Below, piece after piece: positions 1 through 8,372 of a stretch of 19,877 nucleotides of DNA. The stretch spans positions 1 to 19,877 of the forward strand of contig CAITYI010000064.1 in assembly GCA_903896585.1 (NCBI GenBank). Reading direction: 5' to 3'. How positions within the stretch are numbered: the stretch's first letter is position 1; each line of letters opens with the position of its first letter. The notes beneath the pieces were generated by a model, which saw only the letters and a program-made list of their open reading frames with translations, did not search any database and was not told where the DNA came from. The position numbers and the translations under genes were made by a program. This stretch comes from an uncultured bacterium. Its GTDB lineage: Bacteria; Actinomycetota; Actinomycetes; S36-B12.

Positions 1-3000
1 AACCAGCGATGGATCCAAATCCAAAATATAGGCGATACCACCGGACATGCCGGCTGCGAAGTTACGGCCGATGGATCCCAACACCACTGCGATGCCCCCG
101 GTCATGTATTCACACGCATGGTCTCCGACGCCTTCAACAACCGCGTGGGCACCGGAGTTTCGGACACAAAATCTTTCACCCACGCGGCCTCGAATAAACA
201 TTTCTCCACCCGTGGCTCCATAAGCTAAAACGTTGCCGGCAATTGTGTGGTCCTCAGCCACAAAAATCGACTCTCGTTCAGGGCGAATGACAATCCGACC
301 ACCTGAAAGCCCTTTGCCCACATAATCGTTGGCATCTCCTTCCAACCTCAACGTCAAACCACGTGGAATGAAAGCACCGAAACTTTGGCCTGCAGAACCC
401 GTAAAAGTGATCTCAATTACTCCATCTGGCAGACCACCTCGCCGAGTTATTTCGCTTCCCAACATGGTCCCCACCGTTCGATGCACATTCCGAATTGGTA
501 ACTGGATTCGAACTGGCTCGCCACCGATTAAAGCTGGTTGGCTCAACTCGATCAGTTGATTGTCGAGGGCTTTATCCAATGAATGGTCCTGTGAAATGAC
601 GCATCTGCGCTCTACCCCATTAGGCCCATTAGGCCCATTTGGCATTGCCACCGAGTGCAATATTGGGGACAAATCCATTCCTGATGCTTTCCAATGATCA
701 ATTGCCTTTTCGGGATTCAGGACCTCTACCTGACCCACTGCCTCAGCGATACTCCGAAACCCAAGCTCAGCAAGGATCTCGCGAACCTCCTGAGCAATGA
801 ATTCAAAAAATGTCTCGACGAATTCAGGCTTACCCGTGAATCGCTCCCGTAACACCGGATTTTGGGTTGCAACACCAACCGGGCAAGTATCCAAATGACA
901 CACCCGCATCATGATGCAGCCCATGACAACGAGCGGTGCAGTAGCGAAGCCAAATTCTTCGGCTCCCAACAATGCCGCGATGACGACATCGCGACCAGTT
1001 TTAAGCTGACCATCGGTTTGCACAACTACCCGATCTCGAAGACCATTCAACATAAGGGTCTGCTGGGTTTCAGCCAAGCCCAACTCCCAGGGAGCACCCG
1101 CATGTTTCAGGGAAGTCAGCGGGGATGCGCCGGTTCCGCCATCGTGCCCTGAGATCAGAATTACGTCCGCATGGGCTTTAGCGACGCCAGCAGCCACCGT
1201 TCCGACCCCCACTTCCGCAACTAATTTGACGTGAATACGTGCAGAAGTATTCGCATTTTTGAGATCATGGATGAGTTGCGCGAGGTCTTCAATCGAGTAG
1301 ATATCGTGGTGCGGCGGTGGTGATATCAAGGTCACGCCAGGTGTTGAGTGTCGAGTTTTAGCTATCCACGGGTACACCTTGTTTCCGGGAAGCTGACCAC
1401 CCTCACCAGGTTTGGCTCCCTGAGCCATTTTGATTTGAATGTCGTCGCTATTCACCAAATATTCACTGGTGACACCAAATCTGCCCGAAGCCACTTGCTT
1501 AATGGCAGATCGTTTGGAATCCCCCGATTCCATGGCGACATAGCGACTGGGGTCTTCGCCACCCTCACCCGTATTCGATTTGGCGCCAATGCGATTCATG
1601 GCAATGGCTAATGTTTCGTGCGCTTCCGCCGAGATCGATCCATACGACATGGCTCCGGTTGAGAATCTTGTGAGAATATCCTCTACCGATTCAACTTCTT
1701 CGATTGATATTGGCTCACGATTGGAGGCAAATTCAAATAGTCCACGTAAAGTCATCAGGCGCTCCGACTGATCATTGACCCCAGCCGTGTATTCGCGGAA
1801 AATGTCCATGCGCTTAGCTCGAGTCGAGTGTTGAAGCCGAAACACGGTTTCCGGATCAAAAAGATGTGGAGATCCATCGCGGCGCCACTGATACTCACCA
1901 CCATCGCGAAGTGTTCGGTGTGCCGGCGAAATTCCAGATGCAGGGTAGGCATCAGTGTGCCTGGCTGCATTCTCCTGCGCAATGACGTCGATACCAACGC
2001 CACCCAACTTGGAAGTAGTTCCAGTGAAGTAAGAATCAACAAACTCTTGTGACAGGCCGATTGCTTCAAATATTTGTGCGCCTCGGTAACTCGCGACTGT
2101 TGAAACCCCCATTTTGGACATGACTTTCAGTAAGCCTTTGCCTAACGCCTTGATCACATTACGCATTGCTTTTTCGGGAGAAATTCCCGAAATAATATTC
2201 CGGCGAACGAGATCCTCAACGCTTTCAAGGGCAAGGTATGGATTAATGGCAGCTGCCCCGTATCCGATCAACAGTGCGACATGATGAACTTCACGAACAT
2301 CGCCCGATTCAATGAGCAAACTGATCATGGTTCGGTTCTTGGTTCGAACTAGATGATGGTGCACGGCAGCGCATAGCAGCAAGGATGGAATGGGAGCTAG
2401 AGCGGCGGTACTGTCGCGGTCAGAGAGGACGATAAATCGCTTACCCTGACGAATGAGTGCATCAACTTCATTAAAAATCTCTGCTAGACGCTTCTCGAGA
2501 GCGGCCCCGCCTCCCAACACGTTGTAAAGACCTTTGATTCGAGCTGCGGCAAACTCTGGCAGGGTTCCGTCTGCATTAATATGCAGAATCTTTGCTAGTT
2601 CATCGTTATCTATAACTGGAAATGGCAGCACAACTTGACGAGCATGTCCTGGCGATGCTTCAAGGAGATTTCCTTCAGGTCCGATGATGCTCCCTAAAGA
2701 AGTGACGATTTCCTCTCGAATGGCGTCTAGCGGCGGGTTAGTGACCTGCGCAAATAACTGGCTGAAGTAGTCAAAAAGCATGCGAGGTCGATCAGATAGT
2801 GCCGCAATCGGCGTGTCAGTTCCCATGGAACCAATTGCTTCAGCGCCCGAGAGCGCCATGGGCTCAAGAATGATGCGCAAGTCTTCTTGGGTGTATCCAA
2901 AAGTTTGTTGACGACGAGCCACCGATTCGTGGGTGTGCACAATGTGCTCTCGTTCGGGAAGTGCATCAAGATGAATCAGACCCGAATCCAACCACTCCTG

Positions 3001-4302
3001 ATAGGGATGTTCTGCCGCCAAAAGATCCTTGATCTCTGAATCTTCAATTATTCGTCCGGCTTGAGTATCAACGAGGAACATTTTCCCCGGTTGAACGCGA
3101 CCCTTACGGATGATGGTCGCAGGATCAATATCGAGTACGCCAGTTTCTGAAGCGAGAACCACGAGCCCATCCTGGGTTACCCAAAAGCGACCAGGTCGCA
3201 ATCCATTTCGATCAAGGACGGAACCGATCAACGTCCCGTCGGTAAAACACACATTTGCCGGTCCATCCCACGGCTCCATGATGGTCGCATGGAATTCATA
3301 AAAGGCCCGCCGTTGCGGAGTCATGCCTGCGTGGTTCTCCCATGCTTCTGGAATCATCATGAGCACAGCATGTGGAAGTGAACGTCCACCCAAGTGGAGT
3401 AACTCGAGAGTTTCGTCAAATGAGGCTGAGTCGCTACCCGAAGGCGAACAAATGGGGAACAGGCGAGTCAAGTCTCCTGGGATGAGATCTGAAGTCAACA
3501 TGGCCTCACGGGCGGTCATCCAGTTTCGATTGCCTCGCACCGTGTTGATCTCCCCGTTGTGAGCAATAAAACGATAGGGGTGCGCAAGAGGCCACGATGG
3601 AAAAGTGTTAGTGGAAAAACGCGAGTGCACTAAGGCCAATGCGCTTTCCATTCTTGGATCTGAAAGATCGGGGAAAAACGGCTCAAGTTGCCCAGTAGTC
3701 AGCATTCCCTTGTACAGCAGTGTCCTACTCGAGAGGGAAGCGAAATAGACATCCAGTTCATGCTCTGCAATTTTGCGGAATCCATATACCGCTCGGTCAA
3801 GTTCAATACCCACTGAATGGTCATTCGTGACAAATAGTTGCCAGAAAGCAGGCATACAGGAACGAGCCATTTGCCCGATCATGCTGGAGTCTGTTGGAAC
3901 TTCCCGCCAACCAATCACGCGCAATCCCTCTTGCTCCGCTAGTGCATTGATCTCCCGGATGCTCACTTCCACGTGTTCTTTGTCTAAAAAGATCGATCCC
4001 ACTGCATAAGAACCTGGCTCGGGTAGCGTGAAATCAACGACCGCCCGCAAAAATGAATCAGGGACTTGAAGTAGTATTCCGGCGCCGTCGCCACTATCGG
4101 GTTCAGCACCCGATGCGCCCCGGTGATCGAGATTGGATAGAGCCAACAGCCCCTTGGCCACAATGTCGTGAGAAGGAATACCGGTTAGGGTGGCCACGAA
4201 AGCGACGCCGCACGCATCATGTTCGAAATCTGGGTTGTACAGACCTTGTGCTTGCGGCAAAGTCGAAAACAAGGGTTGTTTCTTATGCGGTGTTTCCACC
4301 AT
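1..4302 (-). CDS. gltB: Glutamate synthase (NADPH) large subunit, C-terminus cut by the window edge
   Basis: Transfers the amide nitrogen of glutamine to 2-oxoglutarate, giving two glutamates; in the cytoplasm it works with the small subunit GltD, which would be expected just beyond the left edge. An uninterrupted frame of 1434 codons runs from ATG 4302 to base 1. The start has a good ribosome site (AAGGAG at 4312-4317, 9 bases away). Residues 30-33 are ACGV; Cys31 would be the N-terminal nucleophile of the class II amidotransferase after removal of a 30-residue propeptide. The central domain follows. The FMN/glutamate-synthase domain carries TGEGGEDPSRY near residue 910. The 3Fe-4S cysteines are Cys1129, Cys1135 and Cys1140 (C-x5-C-x4-C). 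The glycine-rich GXGXG beta-helix domain starts near 1250. Family members have about 1500 residues, so fewer than 100 should be missing. An NGP repeat lies at 1221-1229. A 176-base gap separates it from lgt, so it may have its own promoter. Confidence 0.97.
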   Translation of the reverse strand, partial: MVETPHKKQPLFSTLPQAQGLYNPDFEHDACGVAFVATLTGIPSHDIVAKGLLALSNLDHRGASGAEPDSGDGAGILLQVPDSFLRAVVDFTLPEPGSYAVGSIFLDKEHVEVSIREINALAEQEGLRVIGWREVPTDSSMIGQMARSCMPAFWQLFVTNDHSVGIELDRAVYGFRKIAEHELDVYFASLSSRTLLYKGMLTTGQLEPFFPDLSDPRMESALALVHSRFSTNTFPSWPLAHPYRFIAHNGEINTVRGNRNWMTAREAMLTSDLIPGDLTRLFPICSPSGSDSASFDETLELLHLGGRSLPHAVLMMIPEAWENHAGMTPQRRAFYEFHATIMEPWDGPANVCFTDGTLIGSVLDRNGLRPGRFWVTQDGLVVLASETGVLDIDPATIIRKGRVQPGKMFLVDTQAGRIIEDSEIKDLLAAEHPYQEWLDSGLIHLDALPEREHIVHTHESVARRQQTFGYTQEDLRIILEPMALSGAEAIGSMGTDTPIAALSDRPRMLFDYFSQLFAQVTNPPLDAIREEIVTSLGSIIGPEGNLLEASPGHARQVVLPFPVIDNDELAKILHINADGTLPEFAAARIKGLYNVLGGGAALEKRLAEIFNEVDALIRQGKRFIVLSDRDSTAALAPIPSLLLCAAVHHHLVRTKNRTMISLLIESGDVREVHHVALLIGYGAAAINPYLALESVEDLVRRNIISGISPEKAMRNVIKALGKGLLKVMSKMGVSTVASYRGAQIFEAIGLSQEFVDSYFTGTTSKLGGVGIDVIAQENAARHTDAYPASGISPAHRTLRDGGEYQWRRDGSPHLFDPETVFRLQHSTRAKRMDIFREYTAGVNDQSERLMTLRGLFEFASNREPISIEEVESVEDILTRFSTGAMSYGSISAEAHETLAIAMNRIGAKSNTGEGGEDPSRYVAMESGDSKRSAIKQVASGRFGVTSEYLVNSDDIQIKMAQGAKPGEGGQLPGNKVYPWIAKTRHSTPGVTLISPPPHHDIYSIEDLAQLIHDLKNANTSARIHVKLVAEVGVGTVAAGVAKAHADVILISGHDGGTGASPLTSLKHAGAPWELGLAETQQTLMLNGLRDRVVVQTDGQLKTGRDVVIAALLGAEEFGFATAPLVVMGCIMMRVCHLDTCPVGVATQNPVLRERFTGKPEFVETFFEFIAQEVREILAELGFRSIAEAVGQVEVLNPEKAIDHWKASGMDLSPILHSVAMPNGPNGPNGVERRCVISQDHSLDKALDNQLIELSQPALIGGEPVRIQLPIRNVHRTVGTMLGSEITRRGGLPDGVIEITFTGSAGQSFGAFIPRGLTLRLEGDANDYVGKGLSGGRIVIRPERESIFVAEDHTIAGNVLAYGATGGEMFIRGRVGERFCVRNSGAHAVVEGVGDHACEYMTGGIAVVLGSIGRNFAAGMSGGIAYILDLDPSLV

Positions 4303-4478
4303 GATTGCGGGCTCCTTGCGTCGTCTGATGGCTCGCTTCACAGTGGATTAACGAACCACACCTGGTGGATCACGCGTGAGCAGAGTCGATCAAATTTCCA
4401 TTTTTGATTGAGATGTTGACTGGAATTTCTAATGGGACGACGTTGGCCCACACAAAGACTACCGGACTTTCTAACTTT
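4303..4478 (-). promoter_or_regulatory. Intergenic region upstream of gltB, probable control region
   Basis: This 176-base gap is the longest in the window and lies between the lgt stop and the gltB start. It holds a perfect 10-base palindrome, TCACGCGTGA (4370-4379), next to GTGGAT direct repeats 22 bases apart (4343-4348 and 4365-4370) and short GTGG/CCAC dyads. An AT-rich inverted repeat, ATCAAA with an 8-base loop and TTTGAT, lies at 4389-4408. I found no convincing -35/-10 pair and no GC-rich hairpin followed by a T run. That gltB has its own promoter here is inferred from the size of the gap and the dyads. Which regulator might bind is not clear. Confidence 0.35.
4312..4317 (-). promoter_or_regulatory. 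Ribosome binding site of gltB
   Basis: The minus strand reads AAGGAG, followed by 9 bases and then ATG 4302. It is one of the few strong Shine-Dalgarno sequences in the window, where most genes appear to depend on coupling to the gene before. It fixes the gltB start and supports independent initiation. Confidence 0.7.
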
Positions 4479-5411
4479 CTACCGACCGGGCTCCCCGTTG
4501 TGGCTGGCCTGATCCGTGGATTCCGTAGATTCCGTAGATTCCGTAGATTCCGTAGATTCCGTAGATTTTGTAGCCTCCACAGATTCCTGCTGTCCAGTTA
4601 AAATCTCTCGACCTGGGCGTAACCGTGCGGAAATGATCAAATACGCGAGAGCACCTAATCCGACCACAATGGAAGTCCAGATGTTTAGTCGCAAGCCCAA
4701 AATCTCATTGGCGGAGTCGATTCTAAGAGTTTCTATCCAGCCTCGTCCAAGGGTGTACAAGAGAACATAAAGAGCAAATGCCCTTCCGTGACCAAGTGTG
4801 AATCGGCGATCAGCCCAGATAACCACCACTGCTACTCCGACAAGCCAGATGGACTCATAAAGGAAAGTCGGGTGGAAAGTGATGAATTCATCAAACCCCG
4901 CGGGACGATTTTCCAGTGAGATTTCCAAACCCCACGGTAAGTCGGTAGGTTCACCAAAAATTTCTTGATTGAAGTAATTGCCGAATCTGCCAATTGCTTG
5001 GGCGAGAGCAATACCCGGTGCAACGGCATCTGCTACGGGTGGGAGAGCAATACCGAGCCGTCGGGTGCCAATCCATGCACCCAAAGCACCAAAGGCCACC
5101 GCACCCCAAATGCCCAATCCACCGTCCCAGATCCGGATCGCGCCAACAAGCCCACTGCCATTCGCCCCGAAATACAACTGCCAATCGGTAACAACGTGAT
5201 AAATGCGGCCGCCAACTATTCCAAAAGGAACCGCCCAAATCGCAACATCCAATATGGCGCCCGGAGCCCCGCCCCGAGCAATATATCTTTTGTTTCCCAG
5301 CCAAACAGCGACAATGATGCCGACGATGATCAGCAAAGCGTATGCGCGAAGTGGTATGGGACCAAGATTCCACACCCCCGTCTCAGGGCTGGGAATTGAT
5401 GTGAGCAACAT
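4479..5411 (-). CDS. lgt: Prolipoprotein diacylglyceryl transferase with Ser-Thr-Glu repeat tail
   Basis: Transfers diacylglycerol from phosphatidylglycerol to the lipobox cysteine of prelipoproteins, the first step of lipoprotein maturation, in the cytoplasmic membrane. The 310-residue protein has several hydrophobic segments. It shows the actinobacterial motif GGRIYHVVTDW (His72, matching E. coli His103), the family signature GRFGNYFNQEIFGEP (Arg142 and Asn145, matching E. coli Arg143 and Asn146), and HPTFLYES. The N-terminal IPSP/GPIPLRAYAL pattern supports ATG 5411, three bases after the stop of the DsbA-like gene; there is no clear ribosome site, so coupling is likely. After the last membrane segment a hydrophilic tail begins around residue 267. 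It includes Ser-Thr-Glu triplets at about 283-299, encoded by a 9-base tandem repeat. Cytoplasmic low-complexity tails occur on other actinobacterial Lgt proteins. Confidence 0.97.
   Translation of the reverse strand: MLLTSIPSPETGVWNLGPIPLRAYALLIIVGIIVAVWLGNKRYIARGGAPGAILDVAIWAVPFGIVGGRIYHVVTDWQLYFGANGSGLVGAIRIWDGGLGIWGAVAFGALGAWIGTRRLGIALPPVADAVAPGIALAQAIGRFGNYFNQEIFGEPTDLPWGLEISLENRPAGFDEFITFHPTFLYESIWLVGVAVVVIWADRRFTLGHGRAFALYVLLYTLGRGWIETLRIDSANEILGLRLNIWTSIVVGLGALAYLIISARLRPGREILTGQQESVEATKSTESTESTESTESTESTDQASHNGEPGR
4519..4572. repeat. 9-base tandem repeat inside the 3' end of lgt
   Basis: The plus-strand unit GATTCCGTA is present in five perfect copies (4519-4563), followed by a degenerate sixth copy, GATTTTGTA (4564-4572). 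More diverged units flank it on both sides. The unit is three codons long and encodes Ser-Thr-Glu in lgt, so changes in copy number keep the reading frame. Confidence 0.95.
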
Positions 5412-5414
5412 GTA

Positions 5415-6215
5415 TTACTTGGAACCAATGAGTTCAGTGAGCTTTACCTGATCAGCCAAAATGTCATTACCAACAACTTCCCCATTCAAATTCCCAGATG
5501 GCGTGCCGGGAATTTGGTTAACGGAGAACTGCTCGGTGGAGTTTGCCGCCCACGGAAGATACTTGCCATCATTGACACATTGGGTGAATGACACCAAAGC
5601 GGTCTCGGACAGCCCGGCATTGGCCCCAAACGCGATCAGGTCATCGTCGCTCCAACCTGTCCCCTCTTCGGTTGGCTGATTGGCGAATACCTGGCCGTGA
5701 AACTCCTTGAGAATTCCCTCGTCAATAGCACAGCCCCACGCTGCGATTGCTCGGTGTGAGGAGTCATTGCCGAGATTGGCATCCAAGAACGCGGTAGGCC
5801 GGTACACCAATTGCACCTTGCCCTCTTCTGCGAGCTGCGCAATTCCAGTGCCATTTGCCGCTTCCAATGCGCCACAGGCTGGGCACTGGAAATCTTCCCA
5901 CAACTCAAGGACAGGAGCATCGGCAGCTGCGGTCCCATAGGGAACTCCAAATGGAATTTCCGATTCGGCGCCAAAAACATTTGCAGGGACGGGTGCACTG
6001 GGATCGGGATCAACTATGCCGGCCAAACTGTTTGCGCTGGTGGAGTCGCTATTGCTTGAGGCATAAACCGCTATGCCAACTATCGCAACCATGGCAACCA
6101 CAACGGTAGCTCCACCAACTATCCGCACAATTCGTTCGCGTCGCTTCTCGGCAGACTGAGCGGCGCCTCGGACTTCGGCAGCACGTTCACGTCGGCTTTT
6201 GGCGTTTTGGCTCAT
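5415..6215 (-). CDS. Membrane-anchored DsbA-like thioredoxin-fold protein
   Basis: A probable extracytoplasmic thiol-disulfide oxidoreductase of the DsbA/thioredoxin_4 type. The 266-residue protein has a charged cytoplasmic N-terminus (about 1-29), one membrane segment (about 31-52), a Ser/Pro-rich linker (about 53-80), and a thioredoxin fold. The active-site CPAC is at residues 111-114, after WEDFQ. The likely cis-proline is Thr238-Pro239 (GTPSG). ATG 6215 is supported by GGAGA (6223-6227) 7 bases upstream. The gap to trpA is 87 bases, so expression may be partly independent. A gene of this type between trpA and lgt is a recurrent actinobacterial arrangement. Its direction (oxidase, reductase or isomerase) and substrate cannot be told from sequence. 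Confidence 0.9.
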   Translation of the reverse strand: MSQNAKSRRERAAEVRGAAQSAEKRRERIVRIVGGATVVVAMVAIVGIAVYASSNSDSTSANSLAGIVDPDPSAPVPANVFGAESEIPFGVPYGTAAADAPVLELWEDFQCPACGALEAANGTGIAQLAEEGKVQLVYRPTAFLDANLGNDSSHRAIAAWGCAIDEGILKEFHGQVFANQPTEEGTGWSDDDLIAFGANAGLSETALVSFTQCVNDGKYLPWAANSTEQFSVNQIPGTPSGNLNGEVVGNDILADQVKLTELIGSK

Positions 6216-6302
6216 GTTGATGTCTCCAGTCGCGTGTGGGTCGAGTACGGAATTGAATAAGCCGATACTACGTCAGCCCGAAGAGCGCGGCAGAGCGTGG
6301 TT

Positions 6303-7106
6303 CTAAGGAAGCGAGGCTCTCACGCCTTGGGCCAATTCGGCTGCCAACTCTCCCACCGCTGCTCTCCCACCAGTTTGCGCCGCCCGCACAAAAGCTGAAC
6401 CCACAATGACGCCATCGGCATATTCGGAGATGGCTGCTGCCTGGGCGCCCGTTGACACTCCCAGGCCCACCGCGACTGGGAGTGTGGTGAGTTGACGCAC
6501 CCTTTGCACTAATTGCGGGGCCATGGAACTCACTTGATCACGGGCACCTGTGACACCCATGGTCGAAGCAGCATAAATAAATCCACGTGTCTGTTGGGCA
6601 ATTGCTGAAATTCGAGAATCAGTGGATGACGGAGCTACGAGAAAGATGGGGTCGAGGTCTGATTCGGTAGCCGCAGTTATCCATGGAACAGCTTCTTCAA
6701 TGGTTAAGTCCGGCGTAATGAGACCCGAACCACCGCGCTGGACCAAGTTCTCCGCGAATCTTTTGACGCCATAGCGCTCAATTGGATTCCAGTAACTCAT
6801 GACAACAGATGAGCCGCCGTGGTCGGTAATCGCCCCCACTACTTCAAGAACGGAATCTGTAGTCGCTCCTTCCCGCAAAGCCACCGAGACAGCTTCCTGT
6901 ATCACTGGGCCATCCATCAATGGATCGGAATACGGCAGCCCAACCTCAATGAGATCCACACCATGGTCGATCATGGTGAGCACCAGTTCGATGGACTTAC
7001 TCACTGTGGGGTAGCCGGCCGGAAGATAACCAATCAACACCGATCGACTTTCATGACGGGCTTGAGCGAATGCTCGAGTGACTTGTGACTCAGTACCAGC
7101 GATCAT
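6303..7106 (-). CDS. trpA: Tryptophan synthase alpha chain
   Basis: Cleaves indole-3-glycerol phosphate to indole and glyceraldehyde 3-phosphate; indole passes through a tunnel to TrpB in the alpha2-beta2 complex. The 267-residue TIM barrel has the usual length. LIEVGLPYSDP supplies the catalytic Glu54, and DPLMDGPVIQ supplies Asp65 (Glu49 and Asp60 in the enteric enzyme). TMGVTGARDQ forms the mobile loop and phosphate region, and GVST and GVIVGSAFV complete the phosphate site. The start is ATG 7106, nine bases after the trpB stop. There is no strong ribosome site, so it probably depends on coupling. It is the last tryptophan gene of the cluster. Confidence 0.98.
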   Translation of the reverse strand: MIAGTESQVTRAFAQARHESRSVLIGYLPAGYPTVSKSIELVLTMIDHGVDLIEVGLPYSDPLMDGPVIQEAVSVALREGATTDSVLEVVGAITDHGGSSVVMSYWNPIERYGVKRFAENLVQRGGSGLITPDLTIEEAVPWITAATESDLDPIFLVAPSSTDSRISAIAQQTRGFIYAASTMGVTGARDQVSSMAPQLVQRVRQLTTLPVAVGLGVSTGAQAAAISEYADGVIVGSAFVRAAQTGGRAAVGELAAELAQGVRASLP

Positions 7107-7115
7107 CGCTAACTG

Positions 7116-8372
7116 TTACCGACCCTCTGCGAGTTCCGCAGACACAACATCGCCAAGATCAATGCCAAACCAACGAGCCGCAGTTGCTACATCTTTATCG
7201 CCTCGACCAGACAGATTGACAATAATGATGGACTCCGGTCCCAACTCAGCTCCCAGACGCATGGCTCCAGCTAGGCCGTGTGCCGTTTCAATAGCTGGAA
7301 TAATCCCTTCGGTGCGAGAAAGCAATGAAAATGCAGTCATTGCTTCAGCATCGTTGACTGGTTCATAGATCGCGCGTCCCGTGTCGTGAAGCCAAGCATG
7401 CTCTGGTCCAACCCCCGGGTAATCCAGTCCCGCACTGATTGAGTGCGATGAAATTGTTTGGCCCCATTCATCTTGCATGACATAGGTGCGGGCGCCGTGT
7501 AATACCCCTGGGGATCCCGCAGCAAAGCGTGCCGCATGCCTTCCAGTTTCGACGCCATCGCCACCAGCTTCATAGCCACGCAGAGAAACGCCTAAGTCAT
7601 CGAGGAATGCACTGAATAGTCCCATGGCATTTGAGCCTCCACCAACGCATGCCGCAACGGCATCGGGGAGCCGACCCTCTACCGCAAGGATCTGCTCGCG
7701 AGCCTCTCTTCCAATCACTGAATGGAAGTACCGCACCATTTCCGGAAATGGTGCGGGACCGGTTACCGTCCCTAGGACATAGTGGGTTTGATCCACCGAA
7801 GAAACCCAGTCCCGCATGGCTTCGTTGATGGCATCTTTGAGGGTCTTACTTCCAGCCGTCACCGGAACCACCTCAGCACCAAGAAGTTTCATGCGCGCCA
7901 CATTGAGTGCCTGACGGCGGGTGTCTTCCTCGCCCATGTAAACCGTGCACTCAAGGCCGAGGAGTGCGGCGGCTGTTGCGGTGGCTACACCATGTTGCCC
8001 TGCGCCCGTCTCAGCAATGACTCTCGATTTACCCATCCGCTTTGTGAGAAGTGCCTGGCCTAGGACATTGTTGATCTTGTGCGAACCTGTGTGATTTAAA
8101 TCTTCCCGTTTCAAGTACACGCGCGCACCGTTGCAATAATCTGCAAATCTCAATGCGCGAGTCAGTGGCGACGGGCGACCCGTGTAATCGCGCTCAAGGT
8201 CCGCGAGTTGTTGGCGGAATGCAGGTTCCGAGGTGGCAAGGCGAAACGCTGCATCCAATTCATCGAGGGCAGACGTCAAGGCCTCCGGCACGAACCGGCC
8301 GCCATAGGGTCCAAAGTGACCAGGCAGCTGAACAGAGTTCTCACTCCAGGCGAGATTTTCTGCGGTGGTCAC
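7116..8372 (-). CDS. trpB: Tryptophan synthase beta chain
   Basis: A PLP enzyme condensing indole from TrpA with serine to give tryptophan. The PLP lysine is in HTGSHKINN (Lys99 with the start used here), the catalytic glutamate is in AETGAGQHG, and the phosphate-binding loop is GGGSNAMG. HFGPYGGRFVPE near the N-terminus is typical. I chose GTG 8372: it overlaps the trpC stop as GTGA and has GAGG (8379-8382) 6 bases upstream. This gives 418 residues. A TTG at 8393 would add 7 residues and overlap trpC by 25 bases, but has no good ribosome site. It is the TrpB1 type that partners TrpA. Confidence 0.97.
   Translation of the reverse strand: MTTAENLAWSENSVQLPGHFGPYGGRFVPEALTSALDELDAAFRLATSEPAFRQQLADLERDYTGRPSPLTRALRFADYCNGARVYLKREDLNHTGSHKINNVLGQALLTKRMGKSRVIAETGAGQHGVATATAAALLGLECTVYMGEEDTRRQALNVARMKLLGAEVVPVTAGSKTLKDAINEAMRDWVSSVDQTHYVLGTVTGPAPFPEMVRYFHSVIGREAREQILAVEGRLPDAVAACVGGGSNAMGLFSAFLDDLGVSLRGYEAGGDGVETGRHAARFAAGSPGVLHGARTYVMQDEWGQTISSHSISAGLDYPGVGPEHAWLHDTGRAIYEPVNDAEAMTAFSLLSRTEGIIPAIETAHGLAGAMRLGAELGPESIIIVNLSGRGDKDVATAARWFGIDLGDVVSAELAEGR

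Noticed and set aside
862..1771. Plus-strand open frames opposite gltB
   Set aside because: gltB is open and matches its family throughout, including the iron-sulfur and FMN motifs; the antisense frames show no motifs.
4455..4500. Rho-independent terminator after lgt
   Set aside because: Only a four-base CCGG pairing with a long loop can be drawn and no T run follows on the minus strand.
4404..4770. Plus-strand open frames with FRR or SVD repeats opposite the end of lgt
   Set aside because: They are the antisense reading of the 9-base repeat in lgt. The lgt frame is clearly coding, and these frames have no recognisable domain or ribosome site.
4965..5399. Plus-strand 144-codon open frame opposite lgt
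   Set aside because: It lies wholly antisense to the well-supported lgt frame and its translation resembles no family known to me.
6216..6302. Promoter between trpA and the DsbA-like gene
   Set aside because: TAGTAT can be read as a -10 element, but the matching -35 (CTGCCG at 17 bases) is poor; evidence is too weak for a feature.
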